Notes under the pieces: generated by a model
What the model was told of the DNA's origin: nothing
The model's database searches: none
Seen by the model: the letters and a program-made list of their open reading frames with translations, nothing else
Shown: in pieces, positions 9,129 to 17,467 of the stretch
Numbering within the stretch: position 1 is the stretch's first letter
How the letters are laid out: each line of letters begins with the position of its first letter
Translations under genes and position numbers: made by a program
Assembly: GCA_964425005.1 (NCBI GenBank)
Contig: CAYRKT010000002.1
Coordinates: 1 to 58,766 of the forward strand
From: CAYRKT01 sp964425005
Lineage (GTDB): Bacteria > Synergistota > Synergistia > CAYRKT01
Length of the DNA stretch: 58,766 nt
Direction of reading: 5' to 3'

Positions 9129-10534
9129 TCCACCCCCAGCCTCCCCAACAACTCCTCGAACCTGCAAGACCTGGAGGCCTTGAAGGCCACCGCGCTCCCC
9201 GGAGGGAAGCGCTTCAACAGGTCAGATGGGACCCGATCCCCGTCCGGGTAGAGATCCAGGAAGGCCCCCCTCGGTACCCCCGAGGCGGAAAAGCCCTCCG
9301 AGAACGCCTCTCCCTCGGGGCCCACGAAGACCGCGCCGTCCACCACAAGCCCGGCCTCGAACCCCAGCTCCCTGTGGAAAACCTCGCGCCCTTCCCCCAG
9401 CTCCTTCATGCTGCCGAAGACGACGAAGACCGAAAGCCCCCTATCGTCCTTCAGCTCCCTCAGGAAGGCGAGCAACGCCCTGGCGGACTCGGGGTTGGCG
9501 TTGTAGAAGTCCTCGATCAGCAGCAGGTCGCCTGCCTTCCTGGGCCTTACGCGCATCTCGGGTGGTTCTGCGCCCTCGAGGGAGGCCAAGACCTCCTCGA
9601 AGTCGAAGCCCAGGTTCACCATCGCCGAGGCCGCCAGGGCCACGTTGATGGCGTTGTGGGCGCCCACCAACCGGGTTGATATCCTCCCCCTCCTCCCCGA
9701 GGCCACCTCCTCGAGATCCACCCACAGGCACAGGTCGTCCCCCATGCCCGTCCCGAGAACCCTCACGTGGTCGCCCCAGGCTCCCACGGAGCAGCGCCTG
9801 AAACTCCCATGGGGAACCCCCCGGGCCAACCTCTCGTCGTCGCCGTTGAAGGAAACCCAACCGCCCTCCCTCAAACCCTCCAGGATCTCGAGCTTCGCGC
9901 GAAGGACCCCATCCAGGTCGCCCAGGGCCTCCAGGTGAGCTGGCGCGACCTTGACCAGAACAGCTCCGTCGAGGGGGAAGAGCTCGACCATCCTCCTGAT
10001 CTCCCCGAAACCGCTGGTGCCGAGCTCCAGCACCAGGACGTCCAGCGGAGCTGGAGCGGAGAGCACGGCCAGGGAGATCCCCACCTCCGTGTTGTAGCTG
10101 CGAGGGGTGTGGAAGGCCCTGCACAGGCGCGAAAGCCCCTCGCCCAGGACCTTTTTGGTGGTGGACTTGCCGACGCTTCCGGTGATCCCCACCACCCCGA
10201 AGGGCTTGAGAGAGCCCAGGAGGTATCGCCTGGCGGCCCATATCAGGGACTTGAGGACGTCGGGCACCCTGATCAAGAGAACCTCTGAGAGCCCCTCGGG
10301 CTCGACGGGGAGGCGAAAGCCCTCCTGGACAACCAGGACCTTCGCCCCCCTACTCGCCGCGTCCCCCACGAACAGGTGTCCGTCGCTCCTGCTGCCCCGA
10401 AGGGCGAAGAAACAGGAGTTCGGCCCAGCCATGCGGCTGTCCACCACGAAGGAGGATATCTCCACGTCGAGGAAGGGGCCCTCGACCCTGGAGGGCGCAA
10501 GGAGCTCGATCAGCTCAGACGACCTCAAGGCCAA
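9125..10534 (-). CDS. murF: UDP-N-acetylmuramoyl-tripeptide--D-alanyl-D-alanine ligase MurF
   Basis: Adds D-Ala-D-Ala to the UDP-MurNAc-tripeptide. The 469-residue protein has an N-terminal substrate domain with VVDSRMAGPNSCFFALRG (about 29-46), which is typical of MurE/MurF. The P-loop GVVGITGSVGKSTTKKVL lies near 113, followed by NTEVGISLAVL, and LIEDFYNANPESARALL lies near 335. The P-loop reads GSVGKSTTK, the MurF form. The start overlaps the murE stop by 20 nt. Confidence 0.96.
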   Translation of the reverse strand: MALRSSELIELLAPSRVEGPFLDVEISSFVVDSRMAGPNSCFFALRGSRSDGHLFVGDAASRGAKVLVVQEGFRLPVEPEGLSEVLLIRVPDVLKSLIWAARRYLLGSLKPFGVVGITGSVGKSTTKKVLGEGLSRLCRAFHTPRSYNTEVGISLAVLSAPAPLDVLVLELGTSGFGEIRRMVELFPLDGAVLVKVAPAHLEALGDLDGVLRAKLEILEGLREGGWVSFNGDDERLARGVPHGSFRRCSVGAWGDHVRVLGTGMGDDLCLWVDLEEVASGRRGRISTRLVGAHNAINVALAASAMVNLGFDFEEVLASLEGAEPPEMRVRPRKAGDLLLIEDFYNANPESARALLAFLRELKDDRGLSVFVVFGSMKELGEGREVFHRELGFEAGLVVDGAVFVGPEGEAFSEGFSASGVPRGAFLDLYPDGDRVPSDLLKRFPPGSAVAFKASRSCRFEELLGRLGVE

Positions 10535-12026
10535 GTCCCTCCTCCTCCAGGACCTCCCTCAGGGCCCTCTCCTCGTTGTAGGGCAGGTGCTCGTCCCCGA
10601 CTATCATGTAGCTCTCAGGCCCCTTGCCGGCCAGGAGCAGGACGTCCCCATCCCTGCTGAACCTCACGGCCCGCCTGATGGCCTCCTTCCTGTCTATCTC
10701 TATGGCGTACCTGCCCTGTCCGCCACCCGCCACGACCCCCGCCTCTATGTGCCTCGCTATCTCCATGGGGTCGTCGAATCGAGGGTTGTCCATCGTGATC
10801 ACCACGAAGTCGCACCTCTCGGCGGCGAGCTTGCCCATCTCCCAGGCGTTCCTGAGGTACCTGTCGCCGCCGAAGCCGAACAGGGCCACGAGCCTGCCGC
10901 CCTCTCCCATTGCCTCCCTGGCCGCCGATATGAGCTTCTCCAGCGCGTCCGGGGAGTGGGCGTAGTCTATCACAGCCCAGGCACCGTTGGAGAGCCTCCT
11001 CACCTCCACCCTGCCCGGCACCCTCCTGAGCTCCCTTATGCCCCGCAGGGCCTCTTCCACCGAGAAGCCAAGCCCCCTGGCCAGCGCGTAGGCCGTGAGG
11101 GCGTTGTAGACGTTGTACCTACCTATCATGGGGACCAGGAGCTGGCCGGCGAGGCACCCCCCCTCGAACACCTGCGCCCTCGCCCCCCTCATGTCCACTC
11201 CTTCGACGGCCGCGAAGAAATCCGCCGACGGGTCGAGCAGGGAGAGGGAAAAGGAGGGAAGACCGGCCCTCCTGAGCTCCGAAGACAACCTAGAACCCCA
11301 CTCGTCGTCGACGTTGACCACCCTGACGCCCCCGGGAGCAGTGTAGTCGAAGAACAAGGACCTCTTGGCCTGATAGTAGCCCTCCATCGTCCCGTGGAAG
11401 TCCAGGTGTTCGGGCGTCAGGTTGGTGAAGGCGGAGGCCTCGAAGCTCACGTCCACCAACCTGTCCATCTGGAGCCCATGGGAGGAGGCCTCCATGACGA
11501 AGAAGGTGCACCCCCGATCGACGGCCCTCCTCATCCACCCCTGGACCTCCCAGGACTCGGGCGTCGTCCTGTCCGCCTCCACCTCCTCCTCTCCGTCGGA
11601 GTAGACGACCGTGCCCATGAGCCCTACCTTAAAGCCCAACCCCACGAGGATCGACCTGAGCATGAAGGTGGTGGTGGTCTTCCCGTTGGTCCCCGTGATC
11701 CCGACCACCCTCAGGGCCCTGGACGGACGCCCGCACAGGATGGAGCTCACCCTTCCCATGAACCTGCGCGGGTTCGTCACCACCACCTGAGGCACCCCGT
11801 GCTCCAGAGGTCTTTCCACCACAAGGGCGACGGCGCCACGCTCGAGGGCATCATCGGCCAACTCGTGTCCGTCGAACCTGGCCCCCCTCACGCACACGTA
11901 CATGTAACCCCGCCTCACCTGTGAGGTGTGGTTGGTCACCCCGGTCAACTCCACGTCCGCATCCCCTATCAGTTCAAAGCTTTCTCCTTCCTCCCGCAAG
12001 ACCCTCAGGACGTCGAGGAGCTTCAC
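10515..12026 (-). CDS. murE: UDP-N-acetylmuramoyl-tripeptide synthetase MurE, DNPR (meso-diaminopimelate) type
   Basis: Adds the third stem-peptide residue. The 503-residue product contains GVTNHTSQVRRGYMYVCVRG near 35, the P-loop GITGTNGKTTTTFMLRS near 113, NLTPEHLDFHGTMEGY near 190 and YAHSPDALEKL near 345. The motif MDNPRFDDP lies near 410. In studied MurE enzymes DNPR is the meso-diaminopimelate-recognition loop, whereas lysine-adding enzymes carry other residues there. This points to a DAP-type wall, an inference. The GTG at 12026 gives a GTGA overlap with the ftsI stop and fits family length; the longer upstream frame is not homologous. Confidence 0.95.
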   Translation of the reverse strand: MKLLDVLRVLREEGESFELIGDADVELTGVTNHTSQVRRGYMYVCVRGARFDGHELADDALERGAVALVVERPLEHGVPQVVVTNPRRFMGRVSSILCGRPSRALRVVGITGTNGKTTTTFMLRSILVGLGFKVGLMGTVVYSDGEEEVEADRTTPESWEVQGWMRRAVDRGCTFFVMEASSHGLQMDRLVDVSFEASAFTNLTPEHLDFHGTMEGYYQAKRSLFFDYTAPGGVRVVNVDDEWGSRLSSELRRAGLPSFSLSLLDPSADFFAAVEGVDMRGARAQVFEGGCLAGQLLVPMIGRYNVYNALTAYALARGLGFSVEEALRGIRELRRVPGRVEVRRLSNGAWAVIDYAHSPDALEKLISAAREAMGEGGRLVALFGFGGDRYLRNAWEMGKLAAERCDFVVITMDNPRFDDPMEIARHIEAGVVAGGGQGRYAIEIDRKEAIRRAVRFSRDGDVLLLAGKGPESYMIVGDEHLPYNEERALREVLEEEGLGLEVV

Positions 12027-13735
12027 GGCGAGCTCAAACCCCCTTCGAACCTGGCCACCTCTCTGACGACCCTCGAGAAGAGCGGAGCCACGATCTCGCT
12101 GGCCAGCACGATCCCGCCCCTGGGCCTCCCCATCACGAGCAGGAGCAGATGTCTGGGCTCCTCCGCTGGCCAAAACCCGACAAAGGATATCACATATCTA
12201 TCGGTATATCTACCCTCCTCAGCTATCTGCGCCGTGCCCGTCTTCCCGCCCACCTCCAGGCCCTCCACGGCGGCCTTCCGCGCCGTGCCTACCTGCACGA
12301 CCCTCCTGAGCATCCTCCTCAGCTCGGCGGAGACCTCGGGACTTATGACCTGTCTCCTCTCCATGGGCGCTGGCGAGAACCTCTCCTCCCCGAGGACACC
12401 CTCCACCACCCTGGGCCTCACCAGGAAGCCCCCGTTCACCAGGGCGCAGTAAGCAGCGGCTAGCTGAACGGGCGTGACCGCGAACCCATGGCCTATGCCC
12501 ACCAGGGCCCTGGTCGCCCCGAACCACTCCCTGAAGGGCGGAAGCAAGCCCACCTCCTCGCCGGGCAGCTCCACGCCCGTCCTGGACCCGAAGCCGAAGG
12601 CCCTAAGGTACTCGTACACCCACCTGTCCTCAACCCTCAGCCTGGCCTCGATAGCCCCCGCGTTGCACGAATACATCAACACCTCCTCCAGCGAGACCCG
12701 ACCGTGGGAGTGGATGCACCTTATCCTGGTCCCGGCGTACTCGTAGTAGCCAGGGCAGTAGAAGCTCTCCCTCCCGGAGAGCTTGCCCAGCTCAAGGCCT
12801 ATAGCCGCCACCAGCGGCTTCACCGTAGAGCCGGGCTCGTAGACCCGCGATACGGCGTTGTTCCTCCTGTGCTCAGGGGGGAAATCCCACCAGCTGTTGG
12901 GATCGAAGGAGGGATAGCTGGCCATAGCGAGTATCCTGCCGTCGACGGCGCTCATCAGGATCCCCGCCCCCCACTCGGCACCGTTGGAGGAGCAGGCCTC
13001 CGACAGCTCCTTGTCGAGGAAGTGCTGATACCTGAAGTCCAGGGTCAGCTGCAGCCCCCTTCCCCCTAGACCCCCCGCGTCGGGGGGGCTCGCCAGGGCC
13101 CTCCCGACGATCCGGCCCCTCGCGTCCCTGAGGAGCTTGTAGAGGTAAACCCTGGAGGACAGGAACGAGTCCCACTCGAACTCCAGGCCCTCGAGCCCCT
13201 GGTCGTCCAGGCCGCAAAACCCCAGCACATGCGCCCCCACCGGGCCGAAGGGGTAGAAGCGCTTGCGCTCCTCCATCACGTAAAGGCCCCTGACGTCGGC
13301 CGAGAGCACCGCCGAGGCCAGGGACTGATCCACCCTCCTCTTGATCCATACGAACTTCCTCCCCTCCCTCCTGGCCTCGTCGATCGCCCTGAGGGCCTCT
13401 TCCCCGAAGGCGGACCTGAACCACTGAGCGCCCGCCGGGTCGAGCTGGACCTCGCCGGGGACCGCATACACGCTGGGGGATGGGACGCTGGAGGCCACGA
13501 CCAAGCCGTTCCTGTCGAAAATGAAACCCCTGTCGCTCCTCAAGGCCACCCTGCTCCAGTACTGGCCCTTGAGGGCCTCCTCTATCCTGGGGTCAGGTCT
13601 CAGATGCAGGGAGAGGCACCTGAGGAATATCGAGAAGAACAGGAGCCCGCAGAGCGAGAGCAAAACCCCGAAGCGAAACTTGGAGCCCTCGGAGGCCAGG
13701 CCCTCCGCAGAGCCGCCTCCCCAGGGAAGAGGCAC
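12023..13735 (-). CDS. ftsI: Septal peptidoglycan transpeptidase FtsI (PBP2/PBP3 class B)
   Basis: Class B penicillin-binding protein that cross-links septal peptidoglycan. The 570-residue protein has an N-terminal anchor (about 23-43, GVLLSLCGLLFFSIFL) and a dimerisation domain beginning RGFIFDRNGLVVA. The catalytic SxxK is EPGSTVKPLVA (about 300), the SxN motif is YSCNAG (about 352) and the KTG motif is VGGKTGTAQ (about 490). No C-terminal PASTA domains are present. It sits between ftsL and murE. The GTG start lies 23 nt after ftsL. Confidence 0.95.
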   Translation of the reverse strand: MPLPWGGGSAEGLASEGSKFRFGVLLSLCGLLFFSIFLRCLSLHLRPDPRIEEALKGQYWSRVALRSDRGFIFDRNGLVVASSVPSPSVYAVPGEVQLDPAGAQWFRSAFGEEALRAIDEARREGRKFVWIKRRVDQSLASAVLSADVRGLYVMEERKRFYPFGPVGAHVLGFCGLDDQGLEGLEFEWDSFLSSRVYLYKLLRDARGRIVGRALASPPDAGGLGGRGLQLTLDFRYQHFLDKELSEACSSNGAEWGAGILMSAVDGRILAMASYPSFDPNSWWDFPPEHRRNNAVSRVYEPGSTVKPLVAAIGLELGKLSGRESFYCPGYYEYAGTRIRCIHSHGRVSLEEVLMYSCNAGAIEARLRVEDRWVYEYLRAFGFGSRTGVELPGEEVGLLPPFREWFGATRALVGIGHGFAVTPVQLAAAYCALVNGGFLVRPRVVEGVLGEERFSPAPMERRQVISPEVSAELRRMLRRVVQVGTARKAAVEGLEVGGKTGTAQIAEEGRYTDRYVISFVGFWPAEEPRHLLLLVMGRPRGGIVLASEIVAPLFSRVVREVARFEGGLSSP

Positions 13736-13758
13736 TCCCCCACCACCCTCTCCCGCCT

Positions 13759-14151
13759 TCAGTCTTTGGCCTCAGCCCTCCTGCCGCCGAGGATCTCGAG
13801 CCCTCCGCGAGAGGCCATGGCCCCAGCCTCGCCCGACCCCCTTCGCTCGACCGAGACCACGCCCTTAGGGGACGAGCGAACCATCTTCAGCTCGAGCTTG
13901 GCCTTCTCCTCTATCCGAGCGAAACAGCGAAGGGCCTCGAGCTGCGCCCGAAGGGTGAGCTCCTCCCTCCGAAGCCCCTCCCTTTCCTCGATCAAACTCC
14001 ATATCCTCCTCTCCAGAAAGAGGGCCTCGAGCCTGAGGGATATCAGGTTAAGGGAGAGCAAGAAGACAGCAAAACCCACAAAGACGAAGGAAAGCCTCCC
14101 TGCGGAGCGCCCCGCGCGCACGGCAAGCCTGAGCAACAAAGCCCCCAGCAA
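13759..14151 (-). CDS. ftsL: FtsL-like divisome protein
   Basis: A 130-residue protein with one transmembrane segment (about 19-41, RLSFVFVGFAVFLLSLNLISL). A leucine-rich coiled coil follows (about 42-90, heptads through LERRIWSLIEEREGLRREEL). A Ser/Gly-rich tail completes it. FtsL is too divergent for motif identification. The call rests on this topology and on position between rsmH and ftsI, the standard FtsL slot. FtsL forms a complex with FtsQ (DivIB) and FtsB to activate FtsW/FtsI. Confidence 0.8.
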   Translation of the reverse strand: MLGALLLRLAVRAGRSAGRLSFVFVGFAVFLLSLNLISLRLEALFLERRIWSLIEEREGLRREELTLRAQLEALRCFARIEEKAKLELKMVRSSPKGVVSVERRGSGEAGAMASRGGLEILGGRRAEAKD

Positions 14152-14152
14152 C

Positions 14153-15082
14153 TCAACCCCTCCCTCCCGAGACCCCGACTCTGCGTAAGGCCCTGAGCTT
14201 CGCGCTCCGAGCCCTCCTGTTGCGGGAGAGCTCGGCCTCCGACGGCTCTATGGGCTTCTTCGTCAGGAGAACGTATGCCCCCGAGGCCGAAGCCTCGCGG
14301 AAAGCCCTCTTGACCAGCCCGTCCTCCAGGGAGTGGTAGGAGATCACCGCCATCCTCCCTCCGGGCGAGAGAACCCTCAAAGCAGCCTCAAGCCCCCTCT
14401 TAAGCTCCCCCATCTCGTCGTTGACGTATATGCGAAGGGCCTGAAAGGTCCTCCTGGCCGGGTGCTTCCCGCAGGCCCTCTGAGCGGGCTTGGGTATCGC
14501 CTCCCTGATCAGGGAGACCAGCTCCCCCGTGGTCCTTATAGGGGCTTCCTCTCGCCTCCTCACCACCGCCCTGGCTATCCTCCTGGCCCACCTCTCCTGC
14601 CCATACCTCCAGAGGATCGAGGCTATATCCTCCTCCGAAAGGTGGTTCAACGCCCAGGAGGCGTCGAACTCGCACCCCTCGCCCATCCTCATGTCGAGGG
14701 GCCCGTCCAGGTCGAAGCTGAACCCTCGCTCACCGTCCTCCAGCTGCATGGAGGAGACCCCCAGGTCGAAGACGACCACGTCGACCGAGCGAAAACCAGC
14801 GGCCTCGACCGCCTCCTCGAGGCGGGAGAAGGGGGCGCAGAAGAAGTGGAGGCTAGCGCCAGGGAACTCCCTCCTGAGCCTGAAGGAGGCGGCCTCGAGG
14901 GCGAGCGGATCTCTGTCCATCCCTATCAGGGCGCAAGAGGCCCCGCACCTCGAGAGCAAGGCCCTCGCGTGCCCTCCCCCCCCGAGCGTGGCATCCAGCA
15001 CTACCTCCCCAGCCCTGGGGGACAACAGTTCGCACAGCTCCTCGACCATCACAGGCGCGTGCGAAAGCTCAGCGTATCTCAA
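14153..15082 (-). CDS. rsmH: 16S rRNA (cytosine-1402-N4)-methyltransferase RsmH (MraW)
   Basis: SAM-dependent methyltransferase of 16S rRNA. The 309-residue product begins MRYAELSHAPVMVEELCELL. The SAM motif VLDATLGGGGHARALL follows, then VVVFDLGVSSMQLEDGERGFSF near 95 and QRACGKHPARRTFQALRIYVN near 210; the F-Q-A-L-R-I-x-V-N block is characteristic. I chose TTG at 15082 because GGAGGAGG lies 9 nt upstream and the residues match the family N-terminus. This start overlaps the mraZ 3' end by 14 nt. Confidence 0.95.
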   Translation of the reverse strand: MRYAELSHAPVMVEELCELLSPRAGEVVLDATLGGGGHARALLSRCGASCALIGMDRDPLALEAASFRLRREFPGASLHFFCAPFSRLEEAVEAAGFRSVDVVVFDLGVSSMQLEDGERGFSFDLDGPLDMRMGEGCEFDASWALNHLSEEDIASILWRYGQERWARRIARAVVRRREEAPIRTTGELVSLIREAIPKPAQRACGKHPARRTFQALRIYVNDEMGELKRGLEAALRVLSPGGRMAVISYHSLEDGLVKRAFREASASGAYVLLTKKPIEPSEAELSRNRRARSAKLRALRRVGVSGGRG

Positions 15083-15503
15083 GGGCAGAGACCTCCTCCA
15101 GGATGTCGGAGAGCCTGCCATAGGTTTCCTCCCTGTAGTTCCTCCAGACCTCCAGGTTCCACACCTCGACCTTGACGCCTGCCCCGATGACGGCGACCTT
15201 GCCCTCCAACATCGCGTGCTCCCTCAGGTGCGAGGGGAGGAGCACCCTCCCCTGCTCGTCCACGGATAGCTCCACCGCGCTGGAACACAGCATCCTGATC
15301 AGATCCCTGGACGCCTTCCTGCTGGAGGGCAAACTGCTGTACCTCTCTAAAACCTCCCTCCAAGTGGAGGCCGGGTATATCTCGACGCACCTCTCGAAGC
15401 CCATGGTCGCCACGGGCTCGTCTCCCAGCTCGGCCCTGAACCTCGCCGGCAGGACGAGCCTGCCCTTCGAGTCTATGGAGTGCTCGTGGAAGCCCAGGAA
15501 CAA
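15069..15503 (-). CDS. mraZ: Transcriptional regulator MraZ
   Basis: The 144-residue protein consists of two SpoVT-AbrB-like MraZ repeats. The first carries SIDSKGRLVLPARFR (about 9-23) and the second SVDEQGRVLLPSHLRE (about 79-94), each with the D-x-K/Q-G-R-x-x-L-P signature. MraZ forms a ring-shaped oligomer that represses its own dcw promoter by binding short repeats with a 10-bp period. Three such repeats lie just upstream of the TTG start (15509-15533). It is the first gene of the cluster. Confidence 0.96.
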   Translation of the reverse strand: MFLGFHEHSIDSKGRLVLPARFRAELGDEPVATMGFERCVEIYPASTWREVLERYSSLPSSRKASRDLIRMLCSSAVELSVDEQGRVLLPSHLREHAMLEGKVAVIGAGVKVEVWNLEVWRNYREETYGRLSDILEEVSALEIR

Positions 15504-15508
15504 AGTCC

Positions 15509-15533
15509 ACCACTCCCTACCACTTTATACCAC
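15509..15533 (-). promoter_or_regulatory. MraZ operator: three direct repeats with 10-bp period
   Basis: On the minus strand the pentamer GTGGT occurs three times at exact 10-bp steps (plus-strand ACCAC at 15509, 15519 and 15529), ending 5 bp before the mraZ start codon. Known MraZ boxes are short G-rich repeats with the same 10-bp period in E. coli (TGGGN) and Mycoplasma (AAAGTG-type). One of these repeats is itself preceded by AAA. Autoregulation of the dcw cluster is the likely role. Confidence 0.75.
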
Positions 15534-15537
15534 AAGA

Positions 15538-15566
15538 TGGATAAAAGAGCACCGGCGAAATTTCAA
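15538..15566 (-). promoter_or_regulatory. Candidate dcw promoter
   Basis: On the minus strand TTGAAA (15561-15566) is followed after 17 bp by TATCCA (15538-15543). The -35 matches consensus at five of six positions and the -10 is weak. The predicted transcription start falls at the first MraZ repeat, which suits repression by MraZ. An alternative -10 TATAAA (15524-15529) has no good -35 partner. The stretch 15567-15705 between this and rnpB shows no coding signal. Confidence 0.4.
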
Positions 15567-15705
15567 AACTTGCTCTGCGCCCTCCGGGTTGGCGGCAGAG
15601 AGGGGACCCGAGCCCTAAAGCGAGGCTGAACCAGTAGAGCCATCCGAGAGGCCCTGGAAAACCCGCTGGGGCAGGCGCCGGGAGGAGAATCTGGGAGGGG
15701 TGCTT

Positions 15706-16051
15706 GGGGGCGGAAGCCATCCGTAAGCCGGGTTCTGTCGAGGACAGCCATCCATCTGGGGCGCGAGTCGCCTCGCGCCTCCTGCGGCCAGACCCGGGGA
15801 TCAGCGGGCCACCTCATCTCCCCCTATTCGGCCTTGCTCCGGGTGGGGCTTGCCAAGCGCACCGGTCGCCCGATGCCTGGTGAGCTCTTACCTCACCTTT
15901 TCACCCTTGCCAGGGACCCCTGGCGGTCTCTTTTCTGTGGCGCTATCCCGGGGTCGCCCCCGCCGGGCGTTACCCGGCACCCTGCCCTGTGGAGCCCGGA
16001 CTTTCCTCTGCCCGCGCAGCGGCAGCGGCTGTCTGGATCGCTTCCGCCCCT
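15706..16051 (-). ncRNA. rnpB: RNase P RNA, bacterial type A
   Basis: RNA subunit of ribonuclease P, which matures the 5' ends of tRNAs. On the minus strand the conserved GAGGAAAGTCCGGGCTCC block (15991-16008) lies near the 5' end and ACAGAACCCGGCTTA (15724-15738) near the 3' end. The termini pair through GGGGCGGAAGC (16040-16050) and GCTTCCGCCCC (15707-15717), forming helix P1. Size is about 345 nt. The ends are set from P1 and may be off by a few bases. A weak hairpin followed by TTTT on the minus strand (15658-15682) may be its terminator. Confidence 0.95.
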
Positions 16052-16079
16052 TGGATTGTCATTCGAGCAAAATTATAAT
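16051..16079. promoter_or_regulatory. Overlapping divergent promoters for cheR (+) and rnpB (-)
   Basis: The octamer ATTATAAT at 16072-16079 contains a perfect TATAAT on each strand (plus 16074-16079, minus 16072-16077). On the plus strand TTGGAT (16051-16056) lies exactly 17 bp upstream of TATAAT and points to cheR. On the minus strand TATAAT is about 20 bp before the mature rnpB 5' end, though I see no strong -35. The two promoters would compete for polymerase. Confidence 0.6.
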
Positions 16080-16113
16080 CTAAACCTGAGCTGAAGGGAG
16101 AGGGGGGCGGAAT

Positions 16114-16917
16114 TTGCTGGAGGAAAAGGACTACCCGGCTCCGCCAGAGTACGTGGATTTCAAGAGGAAGGTGAGGAGCCTCACCGGGGTGGACCTGGAC
16201 GCCTACAAGTACCAGATCCACAGGCGGGTCCACATGCTGATGCAGAGGTGGGGCATGAGGAGCTACGACGACTACTTCAACGCCATAAAGAACGACGAGA
16301 AGAGGCTTCGAGAGTTCCTGGATTACCTGACCATAAACGTATCCGAGTTCTTCCGAAACCCGAACAAGTTCGAGGAGCTGGAGGCCAGGGTCATCCCCAT
16401 GCTCCTGGAGGGAAAGGCCAGGAGACAGCTCAAAGCCTGGAGCGCCGGGTGCGCCACGGGGGAGGAGCCTTACTCTCTCGCCATCATCTTCGAGGACCTG
16501 GGCATAGCCAGGGAGCCCAGGATCCTGGCCACGGACATAGACAAGACGGCTTTGGCCATAGCCCAAAAGGGGATCTACGCCAAGAAACAGCTGGCAAACG
16601 TGAGCCAGGAGAGGATCGCCAGGCACTTCACCCCCCTGGGGGACGACCTCTACGAGGTGAAGCCCCACGTCAAAGATAGGGTCAGGTTCCAGCAACAAGA
16701 TCTCCTCAAAGACCCCTTCGACAAGGACTTCGACCTGATCCTGTGCCGAAACGTGGTGATATACTTCAGGCCCGAGGCCAAGGACATGCTGTACAGGAAG
16801 TTCCAGGAGGCCCTGCGCCCCGGCGGCGTACTCATGGTGGGAGGGACCGAGCAGATCTTCAACTACCGGGAGCTGGGCTTCAAGAGCGCAGGCCCTTTCC
16901 TCTACCAGAAAGCATGA
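16114..16917 (+). CDS. cheR: Chemotaxis protein methyltransferase CheR
   Basis: Methylates glutamates of methyl-accepting chemotaxis receptors with SAM. The 267-residue protein has an N-terminal helical domain (FKRKVRSLTGVDLDAYKYQIHRR type, about 13-40). NVSEFFRNPNKFEEL lies near 75 and the SAM motif WSAGCATGEEPYSLAI near 110. ATDIDKTALAIAQKGIY lies near 140 and ILCRNVVIYFRPEA near 210. All CheR hallmarks are present. It stands alone between rnpB and a convergent gene, with no other chemotaxis gene in the window. The TTG start follows a G-rich Shine-Dalgarno stretch. Confidence 0.95.
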   Translation: MLEEKDYPAPPEYVDFKRKVRSLTGVDLDAYKYQIHRRVHMLMQRWGMRSYDDYFNAIKNDEKRLREFLDYLTINVSEFFRNPNKFEELEARVIPMLLEGKARRQLKAWSAGCATGEEPYSLAIIFEDLGIAREPRILATDIDKTALAIAQKGIYAKKQLANVSQERIARHFTPLGDDLYEVKPHVKDRVRFQQQDLLKDPFDKDFDLILCRNVVIYFRPEAKDMLYRKFQEALRPGGVLMVGGTEQIFNYRELGFKSAGPFLYQKA

Positions 16918-16945
16918 GGCCGAGGCTTCCGCCTCGGCCCTTTCT
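16918..16945. terminator. Bidirectional terminator between cheR and the gamma-carbonic anhydrase gene
   Basis: GGCCGAGGC (16918-16926) pairs with GCCTCGGCC (16931-16939) around a 4-nt loop, followed by CTTTCTCCCTC on the plus strand. It starts just after the cheR stop and lies 9 nt from the 3' end of the convergent gene, so it may serve both strands. The plus-strand U-tract is short. Confidence 0.7.
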
Positions 16946-16948
16946 CCC

Positions 16949-17464
16949 TCAAAGCCCGTAGGACCTGGCCAGCTCCTCGTAGGCCAGGACGTGCTCCTTA
17001 AGGTGCTTCAGCTCCTCCTCGGTGAGCTCCCTCACCACCTTGGCGGGGGCCCCGATTATCAAGCTCCGGGGGGGAAACCTCTTGCCCCCGGTCACCAGGG
17101 CCTTCGCGCCCACTATGGAGAACTCCCCTATCTCAGCTCCGTCCAGCACCACAGCCCCCATCCCTATGAGGGAACCCCTCCTCACGATGCAGCCGTGGAG
17201 GATCGCCGAGTGCCCCACCGTCACGTCCTCCTCCACTATCACCGGGAGCTCCCTCGTCACGTGGACCGCCACCAGGTCCTGGAGGTTGGACCTCTTGCCC
17301 ACGTAGATCCGGTTCAGATCTCCCCGAAGCACAGCCCCGAACCAAACGCTGCTCCCCTCGTCCAGCTCCACGTCGCCTATCAGCGAGGCGTTGGGGGCCA
17401 CGAAGGCCGCCTTAGCGATCTTGGGCATCTTACCCCCGTGCTCGTGTATGGCCAAGTGGATCAC
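16949..17464 (-). CDS. Gamma-carbonic-anhydrase-like left-handed beta-helix protein
   Basis: The 171-residue protein is a hexapeptide-repeat trimer-forming protein of the gamma-carbonic anhydrase/YrdA/PaaY family. The repeat region runs from VAPNASLIGDVELDEGSSVWFGAVLRGD (about 22-49) to about 150. Potential metal ligands are kept: His in LVAVHVTRE (about 70) and the pair GHSAILHGC (about 86-94). It follows the ATPase subunit D gene by 3 nt and is probably co-transcribed with the ATPase. Carbonic anhydrase activity is possible but many relatives are inactive or uncharacterised. Confidence 0.85.
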   Translation of the reverse strand: MIHLAIHEHGGKMPKIAKAAFVAPNASLIGDVELDEGSSVWFGAVLRGDLNRIYVGKRSNLQDLVAVHVTRELPVIVEEDVTVGHSAILHGCIVRRGSLIGMGAVVLDGAEIGEFSIVGAKALVTGGKRFPPRSLIIGAPAKVVRELTEEELKHLKEHVLAYEELARSYGL

Positions 17465-17467
17465 CCC

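Noticed and set aside
10107..11924. A 605-codon open frame on the plus strand opposite murF and murE
   Set aside because: Same kind of antisense shadow; no homology and no ribosome site.
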